Made by a program: the position numbers and the translations under genes. This document shows, in pieces, positions 49,346 to 59,919 of a stretch of DNA of 64,000 nt (positions are counted from its first letter, which is position 1; every line of letters starts with the position of its first letter). Origin of the DNA: Polytrichum commune (taxonomy: Eukaryota; Streptophyta; Polytrichopsida; Polytrichales; Polytrichaceae); contig OX485804.1 in NCBI GenBank assembly GCA_950295325.1, positions 30,630,001 through 30,694,000 on the forward strand, in the 5' to 3' direction. The notes below the pieces were generated by a model. The model did no database searches. It was given only the letters and a program-made list of their open reading frames with translations, and was not told where the DNA came from.

Positions 49346-49524
49346 GTGTGGGTTATCATTTAAGTTACGCATTGCTATAACATTTTATTGAGAATATCAT
49401 TTTCTACCCAAATAACATAAGAAGTCAATATGCACACCGACGAATATCATGTAACTTATTTGGTAAAAAAGAGATAATGTCAATAAATAAAAAGTACAAC
49501 ATAACTCCAAATGGTAACCTACAA
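49346..49524. mobile_element. outer MITE, uninterrupted copy
   Basis: About 179 bp, starting GTGTGGGTTATC after TTA and ending with the inverted GGTAACCTACA. Collinear with both halves of 45,353-45,861 but lacking the 324-bp inner MITE, so it is the empty counterpart for that insertion. The right-hand target duplication is not clear. Confidence 0.7.
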
Positions 49525-49689
49525 AGAGTGTAATTGGGAATAGTAACATGCACTGATTTTTGGGCAGAGGTAATAGTGTGGTTGGTGGTGTTAGAAGTGT
49601 AGCACAAGTATTTGTTTTTACTGTGCATGCACTCACTAGTAGGTGCAATCACAAGTCATTGTATCTCTCAGATCGGTCAACAACAAGCA

Positions 49690-49866
49690 CCCACCTAAAA
49701 AAAAGTTTTTAATTTTTTTTTAATTTTAATTTTTTTTCAAGATTGGTGTCATTTTCATGACAACATCCATGAACAAAAAGAACCCACCTAAAAAAAGTTT
49801 TCTTTAAAAAAAAACAAAAAACATCAAGATTGGAGTCATTTTCATGACAACATCCATGAACAAATC
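49690..49866 (+). repeat. 93-bp tandem duplication
   Basis: Two units, from 49,690 and 49,783. Both begin CCCACCTAAAAAAA and share AAGATTGG(T/A)GTCATTTTC and ATGACAACATCCATGAACAA. The period is a multiple of three, so a minus-strand frame also repeats (FVHGCCHEND), but nothing suggests a gene. Confidence 0.75.
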
Positions 49867-50514
49867 CTAGGGAGTCATCCGCCATGATTGTGTTCACAAT
49901 GCTGTCATTTGAAGGTGTTATGCTAAACCCCTCTTCCTAATCGTGTAAGGTTAAATCTCAAAAAATTGTTATGTCCCAAGCACTATTTTTAAGAAGCTAT
50001 TATGTCCTTGGGCACTACTACATGTTCATGACAATCTCATGAACTACACTAAACACACACACTTGATGCCCGTATGTGATATCAACGTGAATGTGAACCC
50101 GTTGTCCAAATGCTTAACACGGTGGGCCGGAACTACACTGATATTTAGTGTTTGATACACTAAATACGAACGCATACACTGAATGTCAATAACCCCATGA
50201 AAGTAATAGGGCTTCCTCACCTAGCTCTAGCTAAGACTGGGTCTTAGCGCTAAGACCTGGCTTTAGTCCCCGGCATAGCCTAGTAGGCTATAAAGGCAGG
50301 CCCGGTAAGCCCCGACCAGCCTGGGCCCTAATACCCGGCCGGGTCTTAGCGACCCGTATTATCAACCTTCTTCACCAAACGCCGAACCCTGCCTGTAAAC
50401 ACAGGATTTGTCGCCACCTAACGGCCATCTAACTGCCGTTCAGGCGAACAGCAAGGCCAACGGAATTGTGAATTCGGTTAACTGAATGCCCTTAAGGGAT
50501 TCGCACACCTTGAA

Positions 50515-51130
50515 TCCGGAGAAATTGCGGAGCACAGAGTGTGCTGGTTTAGTCCGAAGCGGCTGTTCTCTGCGGCGAAAGCTGGTTTTTCCTCACTCTG
50601 AGCTCAAATTCGAGGAGAGCGCAGAGGATGCTCAAATCTTTCTCACCTGGCTGGGCCTGTCTGAGGCGAATCCGGAGAAATTGCGGAGCACAAAGGGTGT
50701 TGGTTTAGTTGCGAAGCGGCTGTTCTCTGCGGCGAAAGTTGGGTTTTCCTTACTCTGAGCTCAAATTCGACGAGAGCGCAGAGGGTACTCAAATCTTCCT
50801 CACCTGGCTGGGCTTTCTGAGGCGAATCAGGAGAATTTGCGGAGCACAGAGGGTGCTGGTTTAGTTGCGAAGCGGCTGTTCTCTGCGGCGAAAGCTGGGT
50901 TTTCATTACTCTGAGCTCAAATTCAACGAGAGCGCAGAGGGTGCTCAAATATTCCTCACATGGCTGGGTTTGTCTCGTTTAGAATCCAGAGAAATTGCGG
51001 AGCACAGAGGGTGCTGGTTTAGTTGGGAAGCGCCTGTTCTCTGCGGCGAAAGCTTCAATTCCCTCACTCTGAGCTCAAGCTGAGTTTAGCGCAGACGGGT
51101 GCTCAAATCCTGCCTGCTCACAGCGGCAGC
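50515..51130 (+). repeat. left subterminal repeat, four units of about 156 bp
   Basis: Units begin near 50,515, 50,671, 50,827 and 50,985 with GGAGAAATTGCGGAGCACA. They contain GAAGCGGCTGTTCTCTGCGG, GAGCTCAAATTCGA and CTCACCTGGCTGGG. The last of these resembles the terminal inverted repeat (CTCACCT(A/G)GCT), so each unit carries a terminus-like motif. Confidence 0.88.
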
Positions 51131-51447
51131 TCCTAGGAGGGGCAGTTCTCTTCTGCCCGAGATAGCCACCAGGTATCTGTAATACAATGGCCCTTGCTAG
51201 CTCACATTATCACATTGGCAGTTAAGGGGGACACAATATTGGCAGTTTTTTTTTTACAGGAATTTTTGGAAGGAATGATGATTACAGAGCATTTAGCGCA
51301 GAGTGGGTTTAGGGTGTATACAAGTGGTTTCCATGCATGGGTGTGTTCAACATTAGGACATGTAGGATGGATATACCTCAATGAAACATTTGAGAAACTT
51401 GTCTCCGCATTACTCATATTTCTTGTGGTGAAATTGTTGGTACAGGT

Positions 51448-52800
51448 ATGGCTGGATTCGATGATCCCATAGATCTCCTTTCCATTGTCTCCGCATTACT
51501 CATGATCCTCCTCAATGCCCAAAATATTCTAGATGTGGCCTCTATCCCTATAGAGGTTTCTACACATGAGGACTTTATTGTGCATATGGAGGAGGGTGTG
51601 AGACACATGGACAACATCTACTCTACTTCAATATCCGCATTGTACTCCTATCAATTATGGAACAACCTTCTTATAGCGGATCATGAACTAGGGTATTGGG
51701 TGAAGCCACGCTCTACTACATGGTTTTCCCGGTTTGTCATTGAGGAGTACGATGATGACCGATGGTCATCCTTGTTCCGGATGACCAAAGCCTCCGTTTT
51801 TGAGCTCTCACACCAACTTCGGCCTTTGATACAAAAGCAAAATACTAAATACCGACTTGCCATTCCCGTTGTTGTACGTGTTGCATGTACGCTCCTAAAG
51901 TTAGCCCATGCAACTAATACAAGATTGTGTTCCGAATTGTTTGCCATTGGCATGTCAACTGTGTCAAATGTAATACACGATACATGTCGTGCTATTAACA
52001 TTGCATTACGTCATGAAATTGCTTGGCCCACTGGAAACCGTCTTCTTCAAGTTCAAAATGATTTTAAGGTATTATGTGGATTGCCCGCCGTAGGTGGTGC
52101 AATAGATGGTACGCATATCCATATTTCAAAACCTAGGGTAGGCCCCGAGGATTACTTTTATTTCAAAACTCATGGTTACACATTGAATTGTCAAGCCGTA
52201 GTAGATAGTAGGAAGGTTTTTTTAGATTTGTTTTTAGGCATGCCCGGTTCTACCAATGATGCTAGGATGCTCCGACGCTCTAGCCTTTATCAACTTGCTA
52301 TGAGAGGGGAACTATTTCCTCCATCCCTAGGTAGAGAAGGTTTTCCACCTTATCTTTTAGGTGACTCGGGCTACCCAAATTTACCTTGGTTAGTGACTCC
52401 CCACCGTGGTAATAACCTCACAATGTTAGAGGCCCTCTATAATAGGAAACTACGTAGGGGTAGGGGGGTTGTGGAAAATGCCTTTGGCATTTTGAAAATG
52501 ACTTGGCGGGAACTCCTAGGAAAATCCGAACTTAATGTTGTTTATATGCCCGATGTTATTACCGCATGTGCTATATTACACAATATTCTAAGAAAACAAG
52601 CCAATGAAGATTTGGAGGCCTTGGGCACTATGGTGAATAATGGAGGAGTGGAAGATGCCGATGACGATGCATATTCGGACACCGAAACATATAATGTTTG
52701 TGATGATGAAGGACCCCAAAGTAGGATTACAAATGATGGAGAGGATCTTCGACATTGTTTGGCTTCTTATCTAGGATCCCAAAGAGGAGTTCAACCATGA
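51448..52800 (+). CDS. Harbinger DDE transposase, 450 aa
   Basis: Intact frame starting just after a GGTACAG acceptor-like site, so an upstream non-coding exon is likely. DDE_Tnp_4-type nuclease. The first catalytic Asp is in GGAIDGTHIHI (D220), the second in MPGSTNDARML (D271), the conserved LLGDSGYPNLPWLVTP is at residues 303-318, and the catalytic Glu is in VVENAFGILK (E343). A helical N-terminal region (about 100-190) matches the helix-turn-helix-like part of the family, and an acidic tail follows residue 385. Length is usual for plant PIF/Pong transposases (about 400-480). It cuts and joins element DNA in the nucleus but, by family precedent, needs the ORF1 protein for import and DNA binding. 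Intact with no stops: candidate active enzyme. Confidence 0.95.
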   Translation: MAGFDDPIDLLSIVSALLMILLNAQNILDVASIPIEVSTHEDFIVHMEEGVRHMDNIYSTSISALYSYQLWNNLLIADHELGYWVKPRSTTWFSRFVIEEYDDDRWSSLFRMTKASVFELSHQLRPLIQKQNTKYRLAIPVVVRVACTLLKLAHATNTRLCSELFAIGMSTVSNVIHDTCRAINIALRHEIAWPTGNRLLQVQNDFKVLCGLPAVGGAIDGTHIHISKPRVGPEDYFYFKTHGYTLNCQAVVDSRKVFLDLFLGMPGSTNDARMLRRSSLYQLAMRGELFPPSLGREGFPPYLLGDSGYPNLPWLVTPHRGNNLTMLEALYNRKLRRGRGVVENAFGILKMTWRELLGKSELNVVYMPDVITACAILHNILRKQANEDLEALGTMVNNGGVEDADDDAYSDTETYNVCDDEGPQSRITNDGEDLRHCLASYLGSQRGVQP

Positions 52801-52809
52801 TCTAAGTAA

Positions 52810-53785
52810 AATTTAGTTAGAGTTCCATATGTGATTTTCATTTATAAATGCTTATGATTTTTCAATAAAACTATATATTTGGTGGGAGTTTGTTGTCAAT
52901 CTAGTATTTCATGTTTTCATAATTGTCAATCCACAAAAATCATCACTATGTTTGTTAATCAAAGACATTTTATTGTCTTAAATTAATATTTGGACCACAA
53001 CTACATGGTGTTGTTTGGGTTTAAACCCCTAAACCATCTTCATCACATTGTTTAATTGTGTTCTTCATATGAGCACCCACTTCCAAGTATTAGTATTGAC
53101 AACATTTTCCAATATCTATGTGATTTTAACCATGTGTTATATTTCTAAATGTCTCCAATTGTGAGGGAATCCTAAATTAACCATTATAGTGGTATTTATT
53201 GCATTCTTTTACATCTCGGTGACCTTCTAAATGACTATGGAATTGTTTAGTACATGTGATCTTTATCCTTATTGACACCCTTCATATTTGTGAACTTGAA
53301 TGCATTCAATATGCATTGTTTGGGTCGTAGCCTTTTACTTGCCTTTTTTTACCGGGAGCGGTAACCCTAACCAAATTCGAGGGTTCAACCAATAACAAAA
53401 ATTATTTTCATTTCCATTTCTGTGTGTCACCTATTATTAATGCGTGCTTGAACATAACATTTTGTTTATCGTATTTTACACTGGAGCAAAAATGTCTTCA
53501 ATTACCATAGGTCAATCCTCATTCCAAAACTATTGTCCTTTCCATTCATGTGTTGGTCTTTGTTTCATCGGACCCAAGTACACCCAATATATCCCTCCGG
53601 ATAAATAATCCATTCATATCCGACACCAATTCATAATATGCTTCACATATTAACACCAAAATGTGGCCCCAATGTCTTCACATTGAGGAACAAAGTTTTG
53701 TATTGGGTGTCTATTATCACAATATCGATTAATTTTGGCATTTTTATGCATTTTGAGACAAAACCAATATGAAAACTTAGATAAA
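52810..53785. other. Harbinger interior between transposase and nested element
   Basis: AT-rich; the 3' flank of the transposase. No additional gene seen. Confidence 0.5.
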
Positions 53786-53793
53786 ATCACATA

Positions 53794-54368
53794 CAGTCCA
53801 CCCTCTATAAATGTTACACCTATAAGTGTTAATCCTCTCTAGATGTTAACTTTCTTCTACTCCCCACATATAGCACACTATAAATGTTAAACGTGGTAAC
53901 ATTTAACAAAATGGTACTCCCTTCTTTGTGAATAGAACTCTATAAAAGTTATGAATGAGATACAACCTTATATGGATGAAAAAAACTACACATCTAGTTA
54001 CACATATAGTTTTGGACCCAATAGAAGGTATATGGAATCACGTTCATGTGATGTGGAGAAGTATGTGGGTTTGTTGGTGCACATTGAGAAGTATTTCCAA
54101 GTTGTGCATGCAAATGAATTTACCAAAGTTCCATTGATTCATACTTCACCCGTGATTTGTAAACTTGATGGGTTTAAGGTAGGGATTGGGTTTTCAATTT
54201 TATGAATGGTATTTTGTCACAAGTACTCTTCATAATTGCTTATATTTATAAATTTTAAGATTTGTAAATTGCTCACAAAAGTAATATCCATTTTGTTAAT
54301 TGTCAACACCTCTATAAATGTTAACTTTGATCCACTCCCAAGGGTTAACCTTTATAGGGAGTACACTA
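53794..54368. mobile_element. pogo-like (Tc1/mariner) non-autonomous element, 575 bp
   Basis: TA flanks both ends (53,792-53,793 and 54,369-54,370). The inverted termini CAGTCCACCCTCTATAAATG and TAGTGTACTCCCTATAAAGG resemble the CAGT...CCTCTATAAAT ends of the plant pogo-like families (Lemi1/Emigrant type). Internal CTATAAATGTTA copies recur near both ends. An 84-codon frame at 53,951-54,205 is unrecognised and does not look like a pogo transposase. Nested inside the Harbinger, so it is younger. Confidence 0.7.
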
Positions 54369-54864
54369 TAGATATTGGAGAATGTGCTAAGATGCAAACA
54401 CTTTAAAGCGGGTGTCCATATGAAGGACCTAACTCATGTCAAAACGGTTATGTAGGTACCCCAATAACATTGGACCATGTTGTTGTATTCATACATGATA
54501 TGAAATAAGAGGGAGTTTCAACTTATGGAATATATGACATTGGCAAATTTATTTTCTTAATTTGTTGTTGTGTTGGAATATGCCGGCACCCTTAGGTACC
54601 ATATAACTGACAAGTTTATAATGTGAAATGAACAATAATGAAACCCACCATATAGACATTGTCCCATTATGATTATGACAAGTACAATCCATATAGAAGT
54701 GAAATACGCAAGCTCATATTACAAGGAATATCATATCCACAACAAAAAACCATATATCTTGTATGGGCTACCATCATAAAATGAAAATGAAGAAGATTTT
54801 TTTAATAATATTCATAATATGTTTAAACTAAAACAAATGAGGCCACTCTATAGGCACACATAAT

Positions 54865-56288
54865 CTAAGATGCCTCATCACTAGGTTCCGGAGTAGAAGC
54901 CTTCCGTGGAGGGTCAATGTGTCCTCTCAAACCCAATGCCAACACACTAGAAATATTTCCTAGTGCTAAAACTATTTCTCCTTGTTTTAGAATAGCAAGG
55001 CGGGCGTTGTCGGCCGCAAGTAAGCTTTGCTCATATATCCGCATGTCACGTTCACGTTGGTAAGCCATTTGCTCCGAAAATAATCGAAGTTGAACCTCTA
55101 ACTTATTAGATTCCGTTTCTTTTGTCACTGATGCCAATTCCCTCATTTGAGTTGCTATAGCATCCGATGAGGATTTAGCAACCTCTACTAACGCCGACAC
55201 ACCCGCCGAAGACTTCCTCCTAATGGCCGTATTAGCAATTTTTCTTTTGGTAATGGAATGGGAGGAGTCGGATAAAATCACCGTACTCCCTCTTGGAGGA
55301 GGAGTACCTCCGTACAACGGAGTACCGTTTGGGACACCTACCCCACCTAAAGGGTTGGGCCCTTGACGGGACAATGAGGGGGGAGGTACCAACCTAATAG
55401 GAGATCCGTCCAACGGGTCACAATCCGTTGGAGGGTCTCTACAATCAAAAACTCTTTTGACATGGTCAATATTGGGAGTACCATCCACACCTTCATTGTT
55501 TGTCTCGTTAATACTAAGGTCCACTACCTCCACATCATCCTCAATATTATCCAAATCCCCACGTTGAAAAACCTCATCGTGGAGATTTAACAAATCACGA
55601 ACATGAGGGGGTTGGATTTGGGGCCGGCGCCCAAACCACTCATGAAGTCTTACATAGATCTCCTTAGAGAATGCTTTAGGTAATTTTTCCATAGTTAATT
55701 CGTGAGGAGTTAGGAGCCAATAATCCTCATTATTTATGCCGGTGCGGGCATGATAATCGGCAACTCGGCGGTAATCAGGCATGATAAGGTGCCACTTACC
55801 CTTACATGCCATACCATCCCGAAAATGCGTAGAAAAACCCGAGGCCATTATTTTGTCCGAGATGCGGCTCCACTTCGTGACCTCGGAATCCATGAGGTCA
55901 CGCCCATCAATAGCATCGAGTTCTTCAAGGAATTCGTCCCGTTTAGCGTCCACAAGCGCTATCATCTCGTTTAGGCTCCAATTAGGACGCCTATCCCGAC
56001 GTGCCTTTTGGGATGAGTTCTCTTGTGAATCCGAGATGGATGGGCGCTTGCCTCGACCACGTGCGGAGGAGGGCACCGGTGCATGTTGTGGACGCGCCAC
56101 ACCTACAAAGAATGTGACCTTTTTAGTAACACACATACAATTGCCCACAAAAACAAATTCCAAAATCAACAATTAAAAAAAAAAAACTTGTGTGGGCTTT
56201 TCTCACCAGGTTGGCCTAAACTCCTCAAGGGAGCATTGGGGCTGGAGGGGACCCCGCCAAAAGTCCACCCTGAGAGGGGGGCTGCCAT
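54865..56288 (-). CDS. Harbinger ORF1, Myb/trihelix-like DNA-binding protein
   Basis: Two coding exons on the minus strand. Exon 1 is 56,288-56,207 (MAAPLSGWTFGGVPSSP... ending in GQP plus one base, before GTGAGA). Exon 2 runs from 56,102, after TTTGTAG, to the stop at 54,865, with a 104-bp intron. They join in phase at GQP-G-VARPQHAP. The frame is also open upstream of exon 2 through the intron, but splicing gives the better start. Residues about 60-150 hold a Myb/SANT-like (trihelix) domain: PNWSLNEMIALVDAKRDEF, then WSRISDKI and KGKWHLIMPDYRRVADYH. A Pro/Gly-rich linker, a basic patch (KRKIANTAIRRK) and a helical, coiled-coil-like C-terminus follow. By family role it binds the subterminal DNA and brings the transposase to the nucleus. 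No lesions. Confidence 0.88.
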
Positions 56289-56516
56289 AGTGGCCAGAAA
56301 TGGGGAGGCCGAGTTGAGGAATTCCTCCACCTAAGGCAAAAAAAAACGTGGAGTTTGTGAGGGTTACCTCACATAGTGGAGAATAATGCAAACATTAAAA
56401 TTTGAACATAGCGCCTGAAAGAAAAAAACCTGCCTGACATCAACGCTTACCTGTGGTTGCCGAAATGTGTGCTGTTTCGGGAGAACGTCCTCACAATGCC
56501 GCCGCCTATCACATCA

Positions 56517-56975
56517 GAAATCTGTGACCTCTGCCAGAAATATGCCCGAAATCTGTGCTGTGGGAGGAGCGACTGGAATCCTAAATGCTACCCAAGATTA
56601 CAGGCACTCATAAGCTGAAGGTCTCAAAGCTGATTCCTAATGTTACCGAATTGCAGCCTATCTGCGGCGAAATGTGAGACCTCTGCCAAAATGTGCCCGA
56701 AATCTGTGATGTGGGAGGAGGCGACTGGAATCCTAAACACTACCCAAGATTACAGGCACTCATAAGCTGAAGGTGTCAAAGCTGATTCCGAATGTTACCG
56801 AATTGCAGCCTATCTGCTGCGAAACGTGAGACCTCTGCCAAAATCTGCCCGAAATCTGTGTTGTGGGAGGAGGCGACTGGAATCCTAAAAGCTACCCAAG
56901 ATTACAGGCTCTCATAAGCTGAAGGTCTCACAAGCTGATTCCTAATGTTACCGAATTGCTGGAACTCAGTGTGGA
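56517..56975 (+). repeat. right subterminal repeat, three units of about 152 bp
   Basis: Units begin near 56,517, 56,668 and 56,820. They share GAGACCTCTGCCA, CCCGAAATCTGTG, GGAGGAGGCGACTGGAATCC, CTACCCAAGATTACAGGC and GATTCCTAATGTTACCGAAT. The sequence differs from the left array, but the unit length is almost the same. Confidence 0.88.
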
Positions 56976-56979
56976 CTGC

Positions 56980-57740
56980 GGATTCCTAATGTTACCGAAT
57001 TGCAGGAACAGAGTGCCCAATCTGAGAACAAGCTGAAATCACTGAACAAGCTGAAATTTACGGGCACTCAAGTGTGGAGCGCTGTGAGGAGCGGATGCTC
57101 TGGAATCCATGGCGGAGGTCTGAGGCGAAATGGGAGTCTCATTTTAAGTACAACAGCTTATGAAGGAGGTCGCCGCTTCCGAGGCGAGCGCTTCCGAATT
57201 GCCGTTGGGGGTCAAGCTAGCTGGGCATTCAAAGTTCGGCGACCGTTTGAGGTTCTGATGCAGCAAGTCGCCGAATTCGGTGACTTCGGCAGCACAATTT
57301 TCGGTAGCGGAGGGATTCAAGTTGCCGGTGCGAGGTGAAGGTTTTGAAGGAGGTCCTCTAACTGCCCCGTGTGGGATTCAGCTGGCTGTGATTGAATTGC
57401 GTGAGAAAACCGTTACAGGCCACCGCAAAGGCCGGGCCAACGGCCCCGAAGTCTAATGTTGAAGCTTACCGGTAAACACAGGATTTGAGGCCAAATAGTT
57501 AAGATTGGCCTGTGGCCAATCCGGAGGCGATGCTGCTTCCGGTTACTGAAGCTAAAATCCCTCCGGGGTGTTAGCTCCACCCACAGGAACCGGCGCTACA
57601 ACTGGAGCTTCGGCAGTAAAACTCATACCCGGACCTGTCTGCCAGATCGGCTGGGCCCTAAAACCGAGCCAGGTGAGGAAGGGTAGTATTAAGCCCAAGC
57701 TTTTACCCTAAAACCGGCAACGCTAGAGCCAGGTGAGGAA
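56980..57740. other. Harbinger right terminal region
   Basis: GC-richer, no accepted gene; an open frame at 57,000-57,338 is unrecognised. It contains further copies of GAGCCAGGTGAGGAAGG (57,664-57,680 and 57,725-57,741), so the terminal inverted repeat motif occurs twice at this end. Confidence 0.55.
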
Positions 57741-58019
57741 GGGGTATAAGTAACATTAATGTAAACTCAAACTAAATATCAACTATGTTAATATGTAGAA
57801 GATACATGTTCGAATTTAGTGTTAGTAAAGATGAAAAAATCGCACGTTGAACGAAATCCATGCTTGACATGAAGGAAGGTGGCAATAGGGAAAGTAGCGA
57901 CACATTTATGTCTAACACTAATTGTCAAGGAATTGAAAATTAGTGTTGCGCAAAGTTGAGCAATGGTAGCAACATTAAATATTATCAAACACTTGATACC
58001 CTTTTTAGTGTAGTTAATT

Positions 58020-59180
58020 GAATGAAGACCTATGTGGTGATTCAAAAAATGACTCCGTTTACAAAAAATGTTCAAGATTGTATTTCGCAATCGCTCAGCA
58101 AATGAGTCAATTTCCAATCCAATGCAACAGTAAAAAATGCCTGCACAATTGGAAAGGATACACTTATTACGGCCACATACCGTATCTTAGATTATGGAGG
58201 TCCACGATACTGTTGGAGCTCTTGGTACAATTCAAACTTTGCTGTAGCATAGTCTACCTACTTTTGGTCGTTGGCTGAACTTCCCCAGGACAGAGAGGAG
58301 TTGGTTCCGGTTATTCGCACCAAAACACAGTACATCCTTCTGTACTCTCCACATACGTCACATATATTAGGTTCTTTTTGCTATCTTACCATTGTTCAGG
58401 TACCAATGTCTACAGATTGGTAGCCCACTTGCTCACACAGTACTTGTGATTAAAAAAGTCAGAAAGTAAGTAAATAAATACTCAAAATGCTCAGTGGGGC
58501 ACATGATATATACAGTACCTGATCGTCATAAGATGTGCCCAGAAATTGCAGATTATAAGGTATGAGAAAACCTCGTGCTGTGCCACTCTCAACGGCATTC
58601 AACTCCAGAGTCATTGTCCTCAACAATCCACTCTTACTTTTGTCATGACATGTATCCCTCGTGAATTATGTTTTTGTGCAAATCTCTTGTACATGGAAGG
58701 GGAGTCCTGCACACACTCTGTGCTAATGAATCAAGTTTCAATAGGGGCTACATAGGCAAAAATGTATAAATTGAGAGATAAGTTATTTTCTGTGGACGTC
58801 CTGCGTTGTGCAGACGATAGTGGTCTGCTGTTTATTCCTGTTTTCACACAACCAAAGCACTTTCGAACAAGTATTTCACGATTTAATGGAAGATGGTGGT
58901 GGAATTCAAAGATATGAGGAGGCAATTTCATAAAGAAAATGAGGCTGCAGATTTCACTAGAAATTCGATCACCCTGGAATCCCCGATCCTGACCCGGGGT
59001 TGATTACAATCTCAAAAAAGTGGTCTACACCTACACTACTTTGAAGATTTCCGTCGGAAAACTCACCAATAGGGGGATTCCTATTCTTCCCTTTGATCCT
59101 GTTCAGGATGGCCAAAAGGCAGTCAAATAATAAAAGGTACCAGTTCACGAATGTTTTGACTTCGCCATCACATTCCAAAA
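58020..59180. other. 3' flank of CML-B, no other gene seen
   Basis: Contains the probable 3' untranslated region of CML-B near 59,000-59,185. No other supported feature. Confidence 0.4.
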
Positions 59181-59185
59181 AGAAA

Positions 59186-59912
59186 TTATGCCGTACACGG
59201 AAAATCGGACATAAGCCTCTTGAATTCTGCAAAGTCTACCAGGCCATCGCGATTCTTATCGACTGCGGAGATAATCTTCTCGCAATCCTGTATTTTTATT
59301 TTACGATCAACACCTAGACTACGCAGAATGGACTGCAGTTCCACTACGGAAATGAACCCATCGTTATTCTTATCGAAGACTTGAAATGCTTCCAGAAACT
59401 CGGCGTCCTGGTCAGACTCCTGTAAACGTTCTGGAGACTCGGGACGGGTGTGGAGCTCCAAAAATTCTTCGAAGCTTACTAATCCATCCCCGTTCTTGTC
59501 CGCAGACTCCACCATCGAGGTCAACTCTTCCTCCGGAACACCGACATCATCAAGCTTCTTCATCAAAGCTCCAAGCTCTGTTCGGGAGATTAAACCATCG
59601 CCATTTTCGTCAAACGTAGCAAAGACTCTCCGCAATTCTGATGCTGTGCGGCTGATAGCCTCATTCTTCTGTTCTTCAGGGTTTCCCATAGATCTGTAAA
59701 ATTGATACCAAATTCTACTACACGAAGGAAATCACACGAGGAGTATGTACTTCTAAGGTCGATCAGCAAGATGCAAAATTAGGTGATATCAGTGTTCTAC
59801 CTCTCGCAGGAGACGAAGAATTTGTCAACAAACAACGCTGATGTAGGACATCGGGAATCCAGATCGCGAAACCTCTAAGAGAACGCTATCAAAGAAATTA
59901 GTCAGTCTCACC
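59186..59912 (-). CDS. calmodulin-like protein, four EF-hands (CML-B)
   Basis: Coding exon 59,689-59,186 on the minus strand, 167 residues from MGNPEEQKNEA. Calcium loops are at residues 27-38 (DENGDGLISRTE), 64-75 (DKNGDGLVSFEE), 106-117 (DKNNDGFISVVE) and 144-155 (DKNRDGLVDFAE), all with Asp1 and Glu12. A TTTTACAG acceptor lies four bases before the ATG, and a donor GGTGACCG/GTGAGA lies at 59,912/59,911, giving a 218-bp intron. The exon 1 end matches that of CML-A (GGCGACCG/GTAATA), so the intron position is shared. Here, however, the upstream frame reaches a stop without a Met, so exon 1 is most likely untranslated. CML-A has a coding exon 1. Both genes are on the same strand about 16 kb apart, a likely local duplication. 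Confidence 0.9.
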
Positions 59913-59919
59913 GGTCACC

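Larger units (their letters stand above)
50207..57746. mobile_element. PIF/Harbinger transposon, 7,540 bp, apparently intact
   Basis: TAA target duplications lie at 50,204-50,206 and 57,747-57,749. The terminal inverted repeats are TAGGGCTTCCTCACCTAGC and, from the right, TACCCCTTCCTCACCTGGC, continuing to TCTAGC. It encodes a full-length DDE transposase (plus strand) and a Myb/trihelix-like ORF1 protein (minus strand), the two-protein set expected of PIF/Harbinger elements. The genes converge, with a nested pogo-like element between them. Subterminal tandem repeats sit at each end. All key residues and frames are intact, so it may be autonomous or only recently silenced. Confidence 0.92.
50131..58015. 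mobile_element. MITE interrupted by the Harbinger element
   Basis: Left part 50,131-50,206 (AACTACACTGATATTTAGTG) and right part 57,750-58,015 (ending CTTTTTAGTGTAGTT) together form a MITE of about 340 bp with inverted ends, collinear with the inner MITE at 45,436-45,759. The Harbinger split it. Confidence 0.8.

Noticed and set aside
49709-49897. Minus-strand frame with repeated FVHGCCHEND
   Set aside because: The repetition simply follows the 93-bp tandem duplication. Poly-A/T tracts and lack of context argue against a gene.
53951-54205. 84-codon frame inside the pogo-like element
   Set aside because: No similarity to a pogo/Tigger transposase recognised. The element is too short to be autonomous.
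57000-57338. 112-codon plus-strand frame at the Harbinger right end
   Set aside because: It overlaps the subterminal region, has no recognised domain, and neighbouring repeats share parts of its sequence.
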